Source: a virus. Taken from it: a stretch of DNA of 64,000 nt. Below the pieces are notes generated by a model. The model worked only from the letters and a program-made list of their open reading frames with translations, was not told where the DNA came from and did not search any database. Of this stretch, positions 19,501 to 29,800 are shown in pieces. Each line of letters opens with the position of its first letter. Position 1 is the first letter of the stretch. Where the stretch lies: IMG/VR virus record IMGVR_UViG_3300034062_003964, positions 1 to 64,000 of that record; one strand, 5' to 3'. The position numbers and the translations under genes are program-made.

Positions 19501-22500
19501 TTGTTCCATTTTATCCAATAACTTAATATCAAATACATTAAAAATTTCATCTATTTTTGAATAGGTCGCATCATTATTAATTAAATCAAAATCATTTTGT
19601 AATGACTCATTTGTTTTTATCACTTTAAGATATTCTGTCGGTAATGGTTTTTTTATTAAGTTAGTATTGTAATAACCAAAATTCGACATCCCCCATATTG
19701 ACCTAACCGAACCATTGTACATAGATTTGTTATCATAAATGTCTTCGGTGATTTTATTATCCTCATTAAAACATTCAAATATAGATTGGTCAAATGGAAT
19801 ACCCCCTGTTGACGGGTATAGAATAATTTTTTTATCTTGAGCGGCACCTGTTGTATTGGGAACTTCTCTATAGACATATAAATTATTTTTAGATAAAGAC
19901 CTAATAGAGTTATTCGTATCAAACCCTTTTGGGTACGCATTAGATGCTTCTCCATTAATTCCAATACGAAGACCTTTTGTTTCACAAAGACCGGTATAGT
20001 TAGAACCGGTATATCCGGTTATTAAATCTTTTCCATTAACATAATACTCAATTGAGTTAATGACTTCCGGATAAAACCCAACATTAAATAAATCAAGTCT
20101 GTCTGTTGGTACACTTATTAATGGGAACCCAGCTGGAAAACTAAGGTTCACATCTTGTAAACTAAATGTGAATGGTTCTTTATCATAATTTAAAACGGTA
20201 TAGCTTCTATTTGTTGTTCCTGATGTCGGGTCGTATGCATTTTTATAATCAAAGTCTTTCCAAACATCATCTAAAATGTCTATTTTGTTTTCTATATAAT
20301 TTTTATATCTATGCCAAATTGAACCGTATTTTAAAACCCAAGCATAAGGGACTTGGTGTATAGATGAAAACTTATTTAGTGATGATGCCAAATAATCTAA
20401 ATCGGTTAATGTTTGGTCATCTGTAAAATCTTTAATTTTTTCTTTTGTAGTAATAAGTGGTAGTGAATTTAAAAACAAATATCCTAACGACACAAATGGA
20501 TTTTTTTTAAATGCTTTTTGTTTTTTAACTCCATCTATAATTGAGTTAACAAAATATGGGGTATTCAATAATGATGTAGTCTGAATAAATGTTCCTATAT
20601 TTCCACTATAGCTGTTACCATAATTTATGTATGATTCAGTTAAGTATAAATTTTTAGATTTTCTATTTTCAAAATAATTTTTAAGTGATAGCCTTGAATT
20701 GATTGGAGTAGGTCTTTCTGACGTTTCATTAGAAAGATAAGCTTGAGCAGTAGTATTAAAAACTGTGTTTTTCGTAAACAGTTTAATATTACTATAATTT
20801 TCAGAAGTTGTAACCCTACCAATTAATTTTTTATCTTCAATAAAAGAATATGTATTCGTTGTATTATTAAAATCTTCGTAAGTCCCGATAGATTCCCCAT
20901 TAGCCATGTTATTTTTCAACCAAGTTAAATCGGTAAATGGGTATGTATCTAATGTGTTTTTTTCTGAAGTTTGGCTATCTTTTAAAAATTCTTTTACATT
21001 TTTTACTAAAGGTAAATCTGCCGATATTTTCTTAGATTCTGATGATATTGTATCTATAGAATATATTTCATTATCATTTTTTAACTCATTAATCAAATAT
21101 TCAGTATTATAAAAATCTCTTATATACCTTTGCCAACTTTCACCTTGTCCGTCATTTGAAATCTGTTTCATGTATTCAACTAACTTAGTAAATGTGTATT
21201 TGAAATTTTTTAAATTCTGATTTATTGTAATATCTTCAGGAGCAATTAAACTTAAATTTAAACTCTCTATATCTCCAAAAAATTTATCCACTTGATTTTT
21301 GGTTGCCGCGTCTGTTGGTATATTTCCGTAGTGTGAACTTATAAAAGTTCTTTCAAATAATTCATAAAATATTTTAATAGCATTTAAATCTTGGTATGGT
21401 GCCTGTTTGAAGGGAAACTCAACAGTACTTGATGGTACGTATTTTGTAACGTCTGAAGGATTGTCATATGAGTAATTACTTGTTGGTTTTTCTTTTTCCA
21501 AACTAGCTTTAATATACGACTCAACAAAACCAACTTCAGGCCAAATTTTATAATCATACGCATTTGTCTGTTGAATGTATCTAGCGTCTCCAGGGTATTG
21601 TATTACATACAATTCTGAATTATTTTCTTGTTTTTCTAAAGTAAAATATAATGGCCAAGGATAAACAACATTATCACTATTAAGTTCCGTACTAGATTTT
21701 TGTAATGCTTTTTGAGCGTCAACTGAAAAGTTTTTATTTTCAGGAATAACAGCTAACAATCTATTTTTATTAGATTTTACGTTCCAAGCGTCTGTATGTG
21801 TTTCATCCATTAAACGATAGAACGCATCCGCACCGGCTAGTATAATTGCAAAAATATTTCTAATTGTTGGTTTAAACCCTAAACCTCCTGATGCCGGGCT
21901 TTTTAATTGTTGTTGTGCGTAAAATTTAGTTAATTCATCTTCAATGACTTTTTGTTTAGCCTCTAAACTCTTATTCATGGAGTCTAACTTATCTAAGTAA
22001 GAATTTTTTACATAGGTTCCATCACCAATAGTTTTATCACCAAAAACTAAATAATCTGGAGTATCTTCAACCCATTGCCCATTTTCATCTTGGACTTTAG
22101 TTTCAAAAACTGCAGTTAATGTTTCATCACTCAAAAATTTACGATACTCGTCACTATTTGTAGTTGATAGTTGTCTATTATACCTAGCAAAGTATGTGTC
22201 TCTAACATCTGTTTGATTTTTTTGCCAAATATTAAAATCTAATTTTTTAATAACGTCTTTTTGGTTTTTTATTAAAGTATTAATTTGATACTTAGCATTT
22301 GCATTTTCACCAAATGATGCGTTATTTTTTAAATTATTTGTATAATTTTCAATTCTTGCTTTAATCTTAGTTTTAAAATCTTCTCTTGATTGGAATGTAA
22401 CATCTTTTCTAAAAGGGTAGTAGATTTCCCCACCGGCAACGTAGTAACTAGTTCTATCGCACACCGTTGATAACGCATACTCATAAACTTCTTTATTAAG

Positions 22501-23529
22501 TTTACTTAAGTTTTCAGAAAAATCTTGTAAATCATTTAATTTAGTAAAATCTTCTTGTTTAGTTAAATCCGCTTTTAGTGCTGTTTTATAATTTTCAACT
22601 TTTAAAACAAAATCCTCAATTGATAAATGTGGAAAGGTTTCAGGTAATAACCCTTTTCTTTTATATATTTTATAAACCTCATCTAACTTTTGTCTACCTT
22701 TATATGTGTTAAAAAAACTTTTATTACCATTGGGTTCTGTTACCGTTATTTGTGTGTTATACATTTTTGGTGCGTTAACAGCATACGCCAATGGAGTGTC
22801 AAAAAGTAATGCAGTAAATTTACCAATTAACTTTAATGAAATATTATAATTCCCACTATCAGCATCAAATGACGCATTAAAAGACATAAGAGATAATCTA
22901 TATCTAACGGCCTTTCCGTAATAACCTTTAAGTGTTAAATAAAATAATGGGTATGGAAAATTAAAAAATGCAGAATATAAAGAATTTTCACCTTGTTCAA
23001 ATAATGACCTTCCTTGTATGTCTACAAGTTCGATGTTAACTTCAGGGACACCAGTTCCTTTTATATTAACCTTAATTGATTTAATCCCTAATAATTGGGT
23101 GTCTTCGTATTTCCCAACAGAACGTTCAAATGTTTTTCTACCTTCAAAATTTACAACTTTTTCTTTGTTTTGATTAATTGCAACACCTTGTCTTGAACCT
23201 TCACCGGTTAATTGGTTGGACCAACTAGTGTCAAAATCAGACTTCCCTCTTGGTTTTAAAAAATTAATTTTTAAATCTTCTTCACCCCCAAAAATAGTTG
23301 CAATGGTTGTATTAACTACAGGGTCGGTAAAACTTTGACCTATAGCTAATTTTGTTCTAGGTATAATAAAAGTTTCTAAATTGGCGTAATAAACCAAATC
23401 TTCATGGTCAACCAATCGTTCTTCATTCTTTCCTTCTGAATTATAGACTTCATTAGGATTAACAATAACTATATTATCGTATTCGGTTTCAATAAATATT
23501 TTTTTATTTTGTCTTTGTCTAACGGCCAT
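16564..23529 (-). CDS. Giant baseplate hub/wedge-associated protein (2321 aa)
   Basis: One uninterrupted 2321-aa frame. The N-terminal about 250 residues are mixed beta (IKSIKVNIKGTGVPEVNIEL, then a LTLKGYYGKAVRYRL segment), like hub or tube-type tail folds. The central region is long and Asn/Lys/Tyr-rich with no recognised domain. Near residue 2035, WITEVNHNISESGFDTDFKG resembles the C-terminal strand pattern of gp27/gpD-type hub proteins. The last about 200 residues include a helical segment (VVPLIKAVTNDVRMRSLLYG). No complete lysozyme catalytic motif was identified. It overlaps the gp53-like ORF by 11 bases, so it belongs to the baseplate operon. It may be a structural fusion of several smaller T4 baseplate genes. 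Confidence 0.75.
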   Translation of the reverse strand: MAVRQRQNKKIFIETEYDNIVIVNPNEVYNSEGKNEERLVDHEDLVYYANLETFIIPRTKLAIGQSFTDPVVNTTIATIFGGEEDLKINFLKPRGKSDFDTSWSNQLTGEGSRQGVAINQNKEKVVNFEGRKTFERSVGKYEDTQLLGIKSIKVNIKGTGVPEVNIELVDIQGRSLFEQGENSLYSAFFNFPYPLFYLTLKGYYGKAVRYRLSLMSFNASFDADSGNYNISLKLIGKFTALLFDTPLAYAVNAPKMYNTQITVTEPNGNKSFFNTYKGRQKLDEVYKIYKRKGLLPETFPHLSIEDFVLKVENYKTALKADLTKQEDFTKLNDLQDFSENLSKLNKEVYEYALSTVCDRTSYYVAGGEIYYPFRKDVTFQSREDFKTKIKARIENYTNNLKNNASFGENANAKYQINTLIKNQKDVIKKLDFNIWQKNQTDVRDTYFARYNRQLSTTNSDEYRKFLSDETLTAVFETKVQDENGQWVEDTPDYLVFGDKTIGDGTYVKNSYLDKLDSMNKSLEAKQKVIEDELTKFYAQQQLKSPASGGLGFKPTIRNIFAIILAGADAFYRLMDETHTDAWNVKSNKNRLLAVIPENKNFSVDAQKALQKSSTELNSDNVVYPWPLYFTLEKQENNSELYVIQYPGDARYIQQTNAYDYKIWPEVGFVESYIKASLEKEKPTSNYSYDNPSDVTKYVPSSTVEFPFKQAPYQDLNAIKIFYELFERTFISSHYGNIPTDAATKNQVDKFFGDIESLNLSLIAPEDITINQNLKNFKYTFTKLVEYMKQISNDGQGESWQRYIRDFYNTEYLINELKNDNEIYSIDTISSESKKISADLPLVKNVKEFLKDSQTSEKNTLDTYPFTDLTWLKNNMANGESIGTYEDFNNTTNTYSFIEDKKLIGRVTTSENYSNIKLFTKNTVFNTTAQAYLSNETSERPTPINSRLSLKNYFENRKSKNLYLTESYINYGNSYSGNIGTFIQTTSLLNTPYFVNSIIDGVKKQKAFKKNPFVSLGYLFLNSLPLITTKEKIKDFTDDQTLTDLDYLASSLNKFSSIHQVPYAWVLKYGSIWHRYKNYIENKIDILDDVWKDFDYKNAYDPTSGTTNRSYTVLNYDKEPFTFSLQDVNLSFPAGFPLISVPTDRLDLFNVGFYPEVINSIEYYVNGKDLITGYTGSNYTGLCETKGLRIGINGEASNAYPKGFDTNNSIRSLSKNNLYVYREVPNTTGAAQDKKIILYPSTGGIPFDQSIFECFNEDNKITEDIYDNKSMYNGSVRSIWGMSNFGYYNTNLIKKPLPTEYLKVIKTNESLQNDFDLINNDATYSKIDEIFNVFDIKLLDKMEQKFLTFCSLTPNAKDLILNDESITSTYTNPGGLKNSNLKLLKGQISKIFSLQDAFFDQVDENVDGNQLGENQLVSMYSSLKEFLNFDCVLKIGNPTKYERKLFDSFSNLQQFQVTDKYTFNPYRVTNLPGDNSAVTLIESIIKNTEAWKTLRKYLGFSTIENIDYPTQVDPVFPSYSVPTPTANTPSIQIKFIGDSSSLFTTGTTAGEYINVTKTNGQYQVYQIVGDPNVSTSTKVGFIKFYQPNTNIEDSTNEVPSSYENNFTTNFSFVCTVQDIAPSNYTMVVEYYPSGFTNNKIDLVANVSTSPQNTQTTTQPTNFVPIPQALPNTEKSLVADFFIDNNIDFTKTNVELLYPLIRLYVEQKRSDSSFDKNKFTTYINNYLLDRYDLQDKMVNETFSNLNIILKNIEVDDGLPKTAMNGDATKLSLYNTLKTFNDKWIAGSDLKTVTLFEDFLFMDRANSDLGNSYTVDVEKVVKRIGLDTNQNQSLMSLISSILEDNYFIFMAMPSYINFYGIQEALKNGEPLKDSEIGNTLFGTYLEVDYTKSSPKFLCLYIGNPSEYPKPKENTFNRFGDDSFDLRVPDNPLRVSDPKGNYSLNNKVVGFAVDFGIRNQNIFKSLSLDMSEMKNTSESFQVFADMGSSVAGDKVGQQSQSLYSIYKSRSYSCGVTSMGNAMIQPTMYFILRHVPMFYGPYWITEVNHNISESGFDTDFKGTRIPKYALPKVDNLLASVNKDVLSEIKAIAAKDKKPKQPEVLESEKLLSQNPTITTLVSPQNQCSPEDMFKTIPFVDLVQTTFTKDEVVPLIKAVTNDVRMRSLLYGLLQVMPSTTLNDGVFNCINNNPYEINTGNVFKGNLPSLITAQSCVLINNKSKSLVKFNTLQKSIEFVNSFMLSLINMIPELVTINVDTDLNRSYGKALFQLAFTTWLTPIAFGPPELTATEIMDKTKLAFTDKDGNILPSYNQTVEIFTQAYELFNN

Positions 23530-23836
23530 AATAGAAAATGTGTGTATCTAAAGCCGCTTTATAATCTTGTAGTGATGCGGTTAATGGGAAAGGTATAATT
23601 AAAATTGTTCCATCAGGAATATTTTGTTCCAATCCACCATACATCGGGTTTGCGGCTAAAATCAACCAACCAAAATATGGTGTTCCATATTTTTCAAAAC
23701 TTATTTTATCTAATCTACTTTTACCTGTTCTATAAAGATATTGTTGGTCCGATACTCTTGGTGGAATAGATAAAAATGGGACTACAGTTTGTTGCCCATT
23801 AATTAAAAAATCTTTATATCTGTTATAGTAATCCAT
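23519..23836 (-). CDS. gp53/LysM-like baseplate wedge protein
   Basis: A 105-aa protein resembling the gp53-type baseplate component that bridges neighbouring wedges. The central section YRTGKSRLDKISFEKYGTPY, then GWLILAANPMYGG, then a PDGTILIIPFP ending, follows the gp53/LysM-like pattern (a Y-G-x-P-x-W-x-I-L-x-AN motif and a closing I-x-IP strand). T4 gp53 is 196 aa, so only the core is present. Its ATG overlaps the stop of the 2034-aa gene (TAATG), and its end overlaps the 2321-aa gene start by 11 bases. All three are translationally coupled, which supports a common baseplate role. Confidence 0.8.
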   Translation of the reverse strand: MDYYNRYKDFLINGQQTVVPFLSIPPRVSDQQYLYRTGKSRLDKISFEKYGTPYFGWLILAANPMYGGLEQNIPDGTILIIPFPLTASLQDYKAALDTHIFYYGR

Positions 23837-26800
23837 TAATTAAATTTTTTTTTCAAGTTAAATTTATCACCTGATGAGTTTCTACTAGAGTAAATGTTTG
23901 TTAAATCCCTGTCATATGGAGACGTTGCCGGTACTTGAGATTCATACCACATTAATCTTTGCTTATCTATATTATAAGGCTTATAATTAGTAAATGTAGA
24001 ATTAAAGTATTGAGTTTTAAAATCCTCTACATTTTTATCAACTATTGTTTTAGATGTTAAGTAAATAGATTGTAATCCCGTTTCGGGAGATTTTAATTTA
24101 TTATCAAAGAATGTTTTCCATTTACCCTTATCTTCAGAGTTCGCGTTTGGTAACGCTTCATTTATAATAATATCGGCAAAACTATCGGGGTCATCACATA
24201 TTGGTTTACCGAACATCATAAAGAATCTTGTTTCATTCTGTGTTGTGTTGTTATTTGGTAAGTACATGTCTTGTGTAAAGTTATCGCTATAATCATATAC
24301 CCCCGTCGGTATTAACCCAAAGTCTATTAATTTTTGGTAATAAGTATTTAAATCATCTTTGATGAGGTAAGAATCTTGAATTAATTCTTGTAGTGTATCG
24401 ACCGCAGTTGTTGGTTGGGTCACTTCAGTTGTTCCTGATACATTATATACAATTACAGAATTATTCTTTTTAATAAACCCGTCATGTGAATTGGAAACAT
24501 AATTAATTTTATCTATTAAACTTACAAGAGTTAATTCGTTAGTGGATATTTGGTCTGAATATCCTTGTAACTCATACGCAATAACTTGAGCTCTATTATC
24601 GATTTCAATTTTAATTTGTCTTTTAATCTTTCTTATTTGTACGTCAATAAATGGTTCATTATTTAAACCTGCTAATAATGGACATAAGCCATTATCAACA
24701 TCATTTTTAGTTTGGGTTGTTAAATTTTCAATTTTTGTTTGAAATGAATCTGAGTAACCAAAAATATTTGCAGTATTCGATAGATTACCGCCTAAACTAT
24801 TAAAATAACCTTCAGTAAATTTTCTATCTTTTGTAAGAATTTGAAGACCTCCAAGTAAAAAGTCATCATTAACTTTAGATAACGTAGCGGTTGTAGTTTC
24901 AAAATACGATTTAGATATGTTTGCAAATTCTGTCATCACATCTTTATATTCAATCGTACCCGTAGTTTGTGTTGTATCTATATTTAAAACATTCGTTAAC
25001 GTTTTACCAATAGTAACACCACCATTATTAATTTCGGGTCTTGGGGCCTTTGTATCAATAACATTTAATTCATCTCTTACTTGACTTAAAACTTGAGCAT
25101 CGTAAACACTTAAATCTAAATTATCAGTAGCTTCAGCCCTTTCATCATACATTTCTGTATTCGCATAATAATTAAACGATAATGCGTTTTGTAATTTTGC
25201 AACAGGTCCCGCTAAGCCATGAGCACCAATAAATGAGAAACTAATGTCCACAGATGCAATCATTGGTTGTATACCTATACCTTCAGGGTTCAAGTCAAAC
25301 TTACCATCGTCATATTTTAAACTTATCGAATCAATAGCCACTTTTGTATGGAAAAAGTCACCAACTCTTAAAATACAAATAGGTGGAGCCCCAAATGCAC
25401 TATTCGATACATCATTATATAATAAACTTTGTTGTCCACTATCCGATTGAGAAACTGTAGGTATTGTATCACCAGGTCTCATACATTGTTGTAAGAATAC
25501 TAATCTAGCATTTAACCCTTCAGGTGTTATTGAATGGAAAGCCGGATGAAACCCTTTAATTTTAGATTTAATACCATCATAAACCATTGGGTCCGTTTGT
25601 TTTATATATTCAAAATAGTTGCACTCTGTAAGTAATTTTCTTGCTAATCGTTTTGTAATATCTTTTCTTTGTTGTAATTGTTGTGTTTGTACTTCTTGTT
25701 CCCTTGTATTAGGTGGGGTATTAGAAGATGGTGTTGAATTCTCCGGTTGATTAACTCTAGGGTCTGTAGAAACATTTGGTTGTTGTGGTGTTGTAGTCGT
25801 AGTTGTTGTTTCAGTTACTTGACCCGTTACTTGATAATCTTGGCCAGATAATTCTTGGTTGGTTTGCGTATTAGGGGTTTCTTCAGGTGGATTTTGTGTT
25901 TGTGATATATTTTCACTTGGTAATATATTTGAAATCTTTGTTCTACGGCAAGCCATAGCGTTTACAGAAACGGTCCCTTCCTCTTTTGTAGTCTCAAATG
26001 GCTTATTACAATCAACAAATTTATATTTTGTATCTTGGATTTCTACATTGTTCCCTGTATATTTTTCTGTAATTTTTAATTTAGTCCCTTTAAAGTCGTT
26101 AAATGATTTTCCTTGTGGCGTTTTTTGTTTATATAACCATTGTAAAACACTATCACCTCTTCTTTTTGATAAATTCAAGTTATAATTATTTGCACTACTA
26201 TTAACCGAAGACGCACTCGCTTCTAAATCAAACGAAACATCTCTACCTTCATCTAAAAGTTTACCAATATCTTGTACAAAATTTGTTAATAGTGTGTAAT
26301 TTTCTTCAATGTAATTAAAGAATTTTTCTACATTTTCTTTTGTAGTATCAATAAAATCTGACAAATATTTTATTTTAGCGTTTTCAGTTAAACCACTACC
26401 TAATACATATGATGTTCTATCAACCTTAGCAGAATCATTATATGCAAATATTTTATTTAACGCCTTTGCGTATTTTGAACCATTACCATCATTTAGGTAT
26501 TTGTTTTTAGAACCAATGTAAAGGTCATACCAATATTTATAATCGTTACTTACTGTTGTATCGTAAGTACTTGTACCATCTGGAAAATTATTATCAAAAT
26601 AAAATGCTAAATCTTTATATTTTTCTTTTATAGTTGTTGGTGTTTCATTATCATCTGTGGTACTTGATGATGTTGTAGTCTTTTTACATGCCTTACCTGT
26701 TGGTATTAAGGTATTTGATGTGTCACTTATCTGAAAGAATGGTTTTGATTTTGTAACCGAACAAAAACTTCCCGTTTTACCTGAAGTTAAAAGTGTAATG

Positions 26801-29800
26801 GTAACATTTGTTTCACCACAACCCGTGTAATTTAAAGTAGCCCCTGTTGATGCACCGATATTATAATTATATTCTATACAATCGTCAACAACTGTAGTTG
26901 TTGTAGTTGTGGTGTTAATATCAACTTCTTGTTCGATTATTGAAAAATTATTTTCCTCAACCACAGTAACAATGTCTTCAGTGGTTAGTATTTGCGCTTC
27001 AAAAATATCGTTTGGTGTAAACATAGGGAATTTAGTAACTAAATCCCATAAATCGTATTTTGTACATCCAGCATAGAAAGAATCAATAATTTGAGTTATT
27101 TCTCCGTTATTTGAAACATTTGCTAATTCTTTTTCAACCAATAAATTCATTATTGATGGGTGGTCAACAATTATTTTAAAACTTACATTACCCTTTCTTG
27201 TTGAATTAGTATACGTGTATATTGGTTCAGTTCTACCTAAAAAAGTATTGTCCTTCCACCCTGTTGAAATATTCTCATTAAATGATAAGTCATAAGGCGG
27301 GAACCACATAATCCTACCACCATTAGGACCTTTTTCACAAGCCGGTAAATCATCATAAGTGTAACCTTTTTTATTTGATGTTCTCCATGCTAAGTTTTCT
27401 AATGATAACATGTATTTTTTTACACGACCATCTTTAATACTATACCCATCAACAGGCGCAATATTTAAATTCCAAGTATTATCTAAAACTGAATTTCCAT
27501 AACCTCTAATGTTTCCATCACGTTTTTGAAGTTCGTCGTAAGTGTAGTATGGTCTATCTTTTGTAAAGACTCTACAATATTCATAACCTTGTGGTGTGTT
27601 AGTTCCTTGTGGTTTAGAATTTGGTGTGGTATATCTCACAACTCTTGAACCTTTTGTTAATTCTTGATACCCGTCATTAAATACTTTAGATACCTGATTG
27701 ATTGCCGTACCAACGTGTTCTTGGGGTTTTGTACTTCTTTGTCCCGCATCTACTAATTTTTGAGTAACATCTAAAATAGACCCCGGAGTAAAACTCTTAC
27801 TAGTTGATTTACTACTATCAAATCCAACTAAACTACCAAAATTAAATTCACTATTATCTTCAAATTGTTCACCTCCTCGACCTACTAATTTACCAATACC
27901 AGGATTATTATCTTTTTCAGGACTTTTACTACCCGTCCAAGTTAAACCTCCAAAAATGCTAGCACCAATCCATTTTACACCATCTTTATTAGCACCAGCA
28001 CCATAAAAGTTTCTAGTATTTATACCAAACTGTGTTTCATCTAACTGGTCACCTTCATATAGTTTACCCATACTTGAGTAAGATAGAACAGGTCCCATTG
28101 CTGAGGTTTTTCCGTCTTTCGCATATGGTAATTCTGAAGCCGGAGAAACTAACTCTATAATGTGATTTTTTCTATCTCCAATATAAAATACACCAGCAGG
28201 TGCTAGTAGGTTGTTACCAATTTTATAATTTGGCCTATATGGGTTATATTTTAATTGGTCATAAAGAAGTTTTCTTGTAGCTATTGATGTATATTCAACA
28301 AGTAATTCTGAAGATGATTGATTTGCAGGTTGTAATGCACTAAACAAAGAACCTAAAGCCCCACCAATTAAAGATAATGGATTTTCATATGGTCCATTAC
28401 CTATCGGGTCAGGGTAGTCAAAAATTTCACCAGGTATATATGAATACGGTGAATATAGGCCTGCAAGTTTCGCTGCAAAATTAATACCTTGACCAAATAA
28501 AAAGTCGGGTGTTGTGATATTATATTTTCTAGCAATTATTGGCACATTACCCGTAAGCAATCCAATAGCGTTAAACGGGTCTGTGTTTGGTTTTGCCGAT
28601 ATTTCACCCGTTTCAGGATTAACGTTACCACTAAATAAATTTATTTGACCTAACGTCTGTTGGTACAGTTCTAATGCGACTCTATGTTTGAACTCTTTAT
28701 TTAAACTTTTTGCGCCAATATTAGCCAAATCAGAATCTTGTGTTAATGAACCATCAGACCCTGAAGGGTTATCACTTAATAAAATACTATATGGAGTATA
28801 TGTTGAAGGTAAGAATATAAATGTATTATCTGAATTAGCATAAGGTAATTGTAAAGCTACCGTTTGGAGTGTTTTAAACTCAGTAGGGTCATATTCACCG
28901 TCCCCTGTTGCGTATTTGTTAGATAGGTATGCTTGTGTTTCTTTTACTCCACTTACAAACTCTAATTCATTACCATACGTATCGGTTTCATCTAAATAAT
29001 TTCCTTGTGGTATTATTAAATTTTTTTGTTTTCTATAAGGGTCTACCTCTTCGGTACTTTGACTTCCTTCGGGACCCCATGGATTTTGTAAAAAGTTTGG
29101 TTTTCTTTCATCAACACCAACCATTTCCAACTGACTATCTACAGTATCAGGATAACCATACTCACCTTCATTTGAATTTGTTTGTAAATTTTGGTTAATT
29201 ACTACCGACGTGTTTGGTAGATTATCGGGTCCGTATTGATTTATAGCAAATAATACCGGTCTATCAGTTTCACCTTTATTTTCTAATTCACTATTTACCG
29301 TATCAGGATAACCATACTCACCTTCATTTGGATTTGTTTGAAGATTATTGTTGATTGGTACTTGAGTGTTTGTTTGTATCTCAGGACCATATTGGTTATT
29401 AGATATCAATGAAGGTCTATCTAAATTAGCGGTAGTTTCTAAACCACCTCCAACCGTATCTTGAACTGTATACTCACCCTCACCAATAGTACTAATTACT
29501 TTATCGTTATTTATATACCATGCGGTTGAGCCAAAATCGGATAATCCGTTTTCAGGTCTATAAACATTTTTAATAATAATTTGTTTTTCGGTGTTGTTTC
29601 CAATAACTTCTAAATCACTTCCGATTGAATCAGGATAACCATACTCACCTTCATTTGATTTATAATTTTTATTATTATTGATTGGGACTATATCGCCATA
29701 ATCTTTTGCATTGGTTTGTGGACCATATTGATTAATTGGTAATAAAACTTTTTCTTGTTGATTTCCTATTTGTTCAACACTTGGGGAATCTATCGGTACT

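Noticed and set aside
28950-29757. Direct DNA repeats as a mobile or integration element
   Set aside because: They are in-frame, diverged protein repeats inside one gene with no terminal inverted repeats or transposase.
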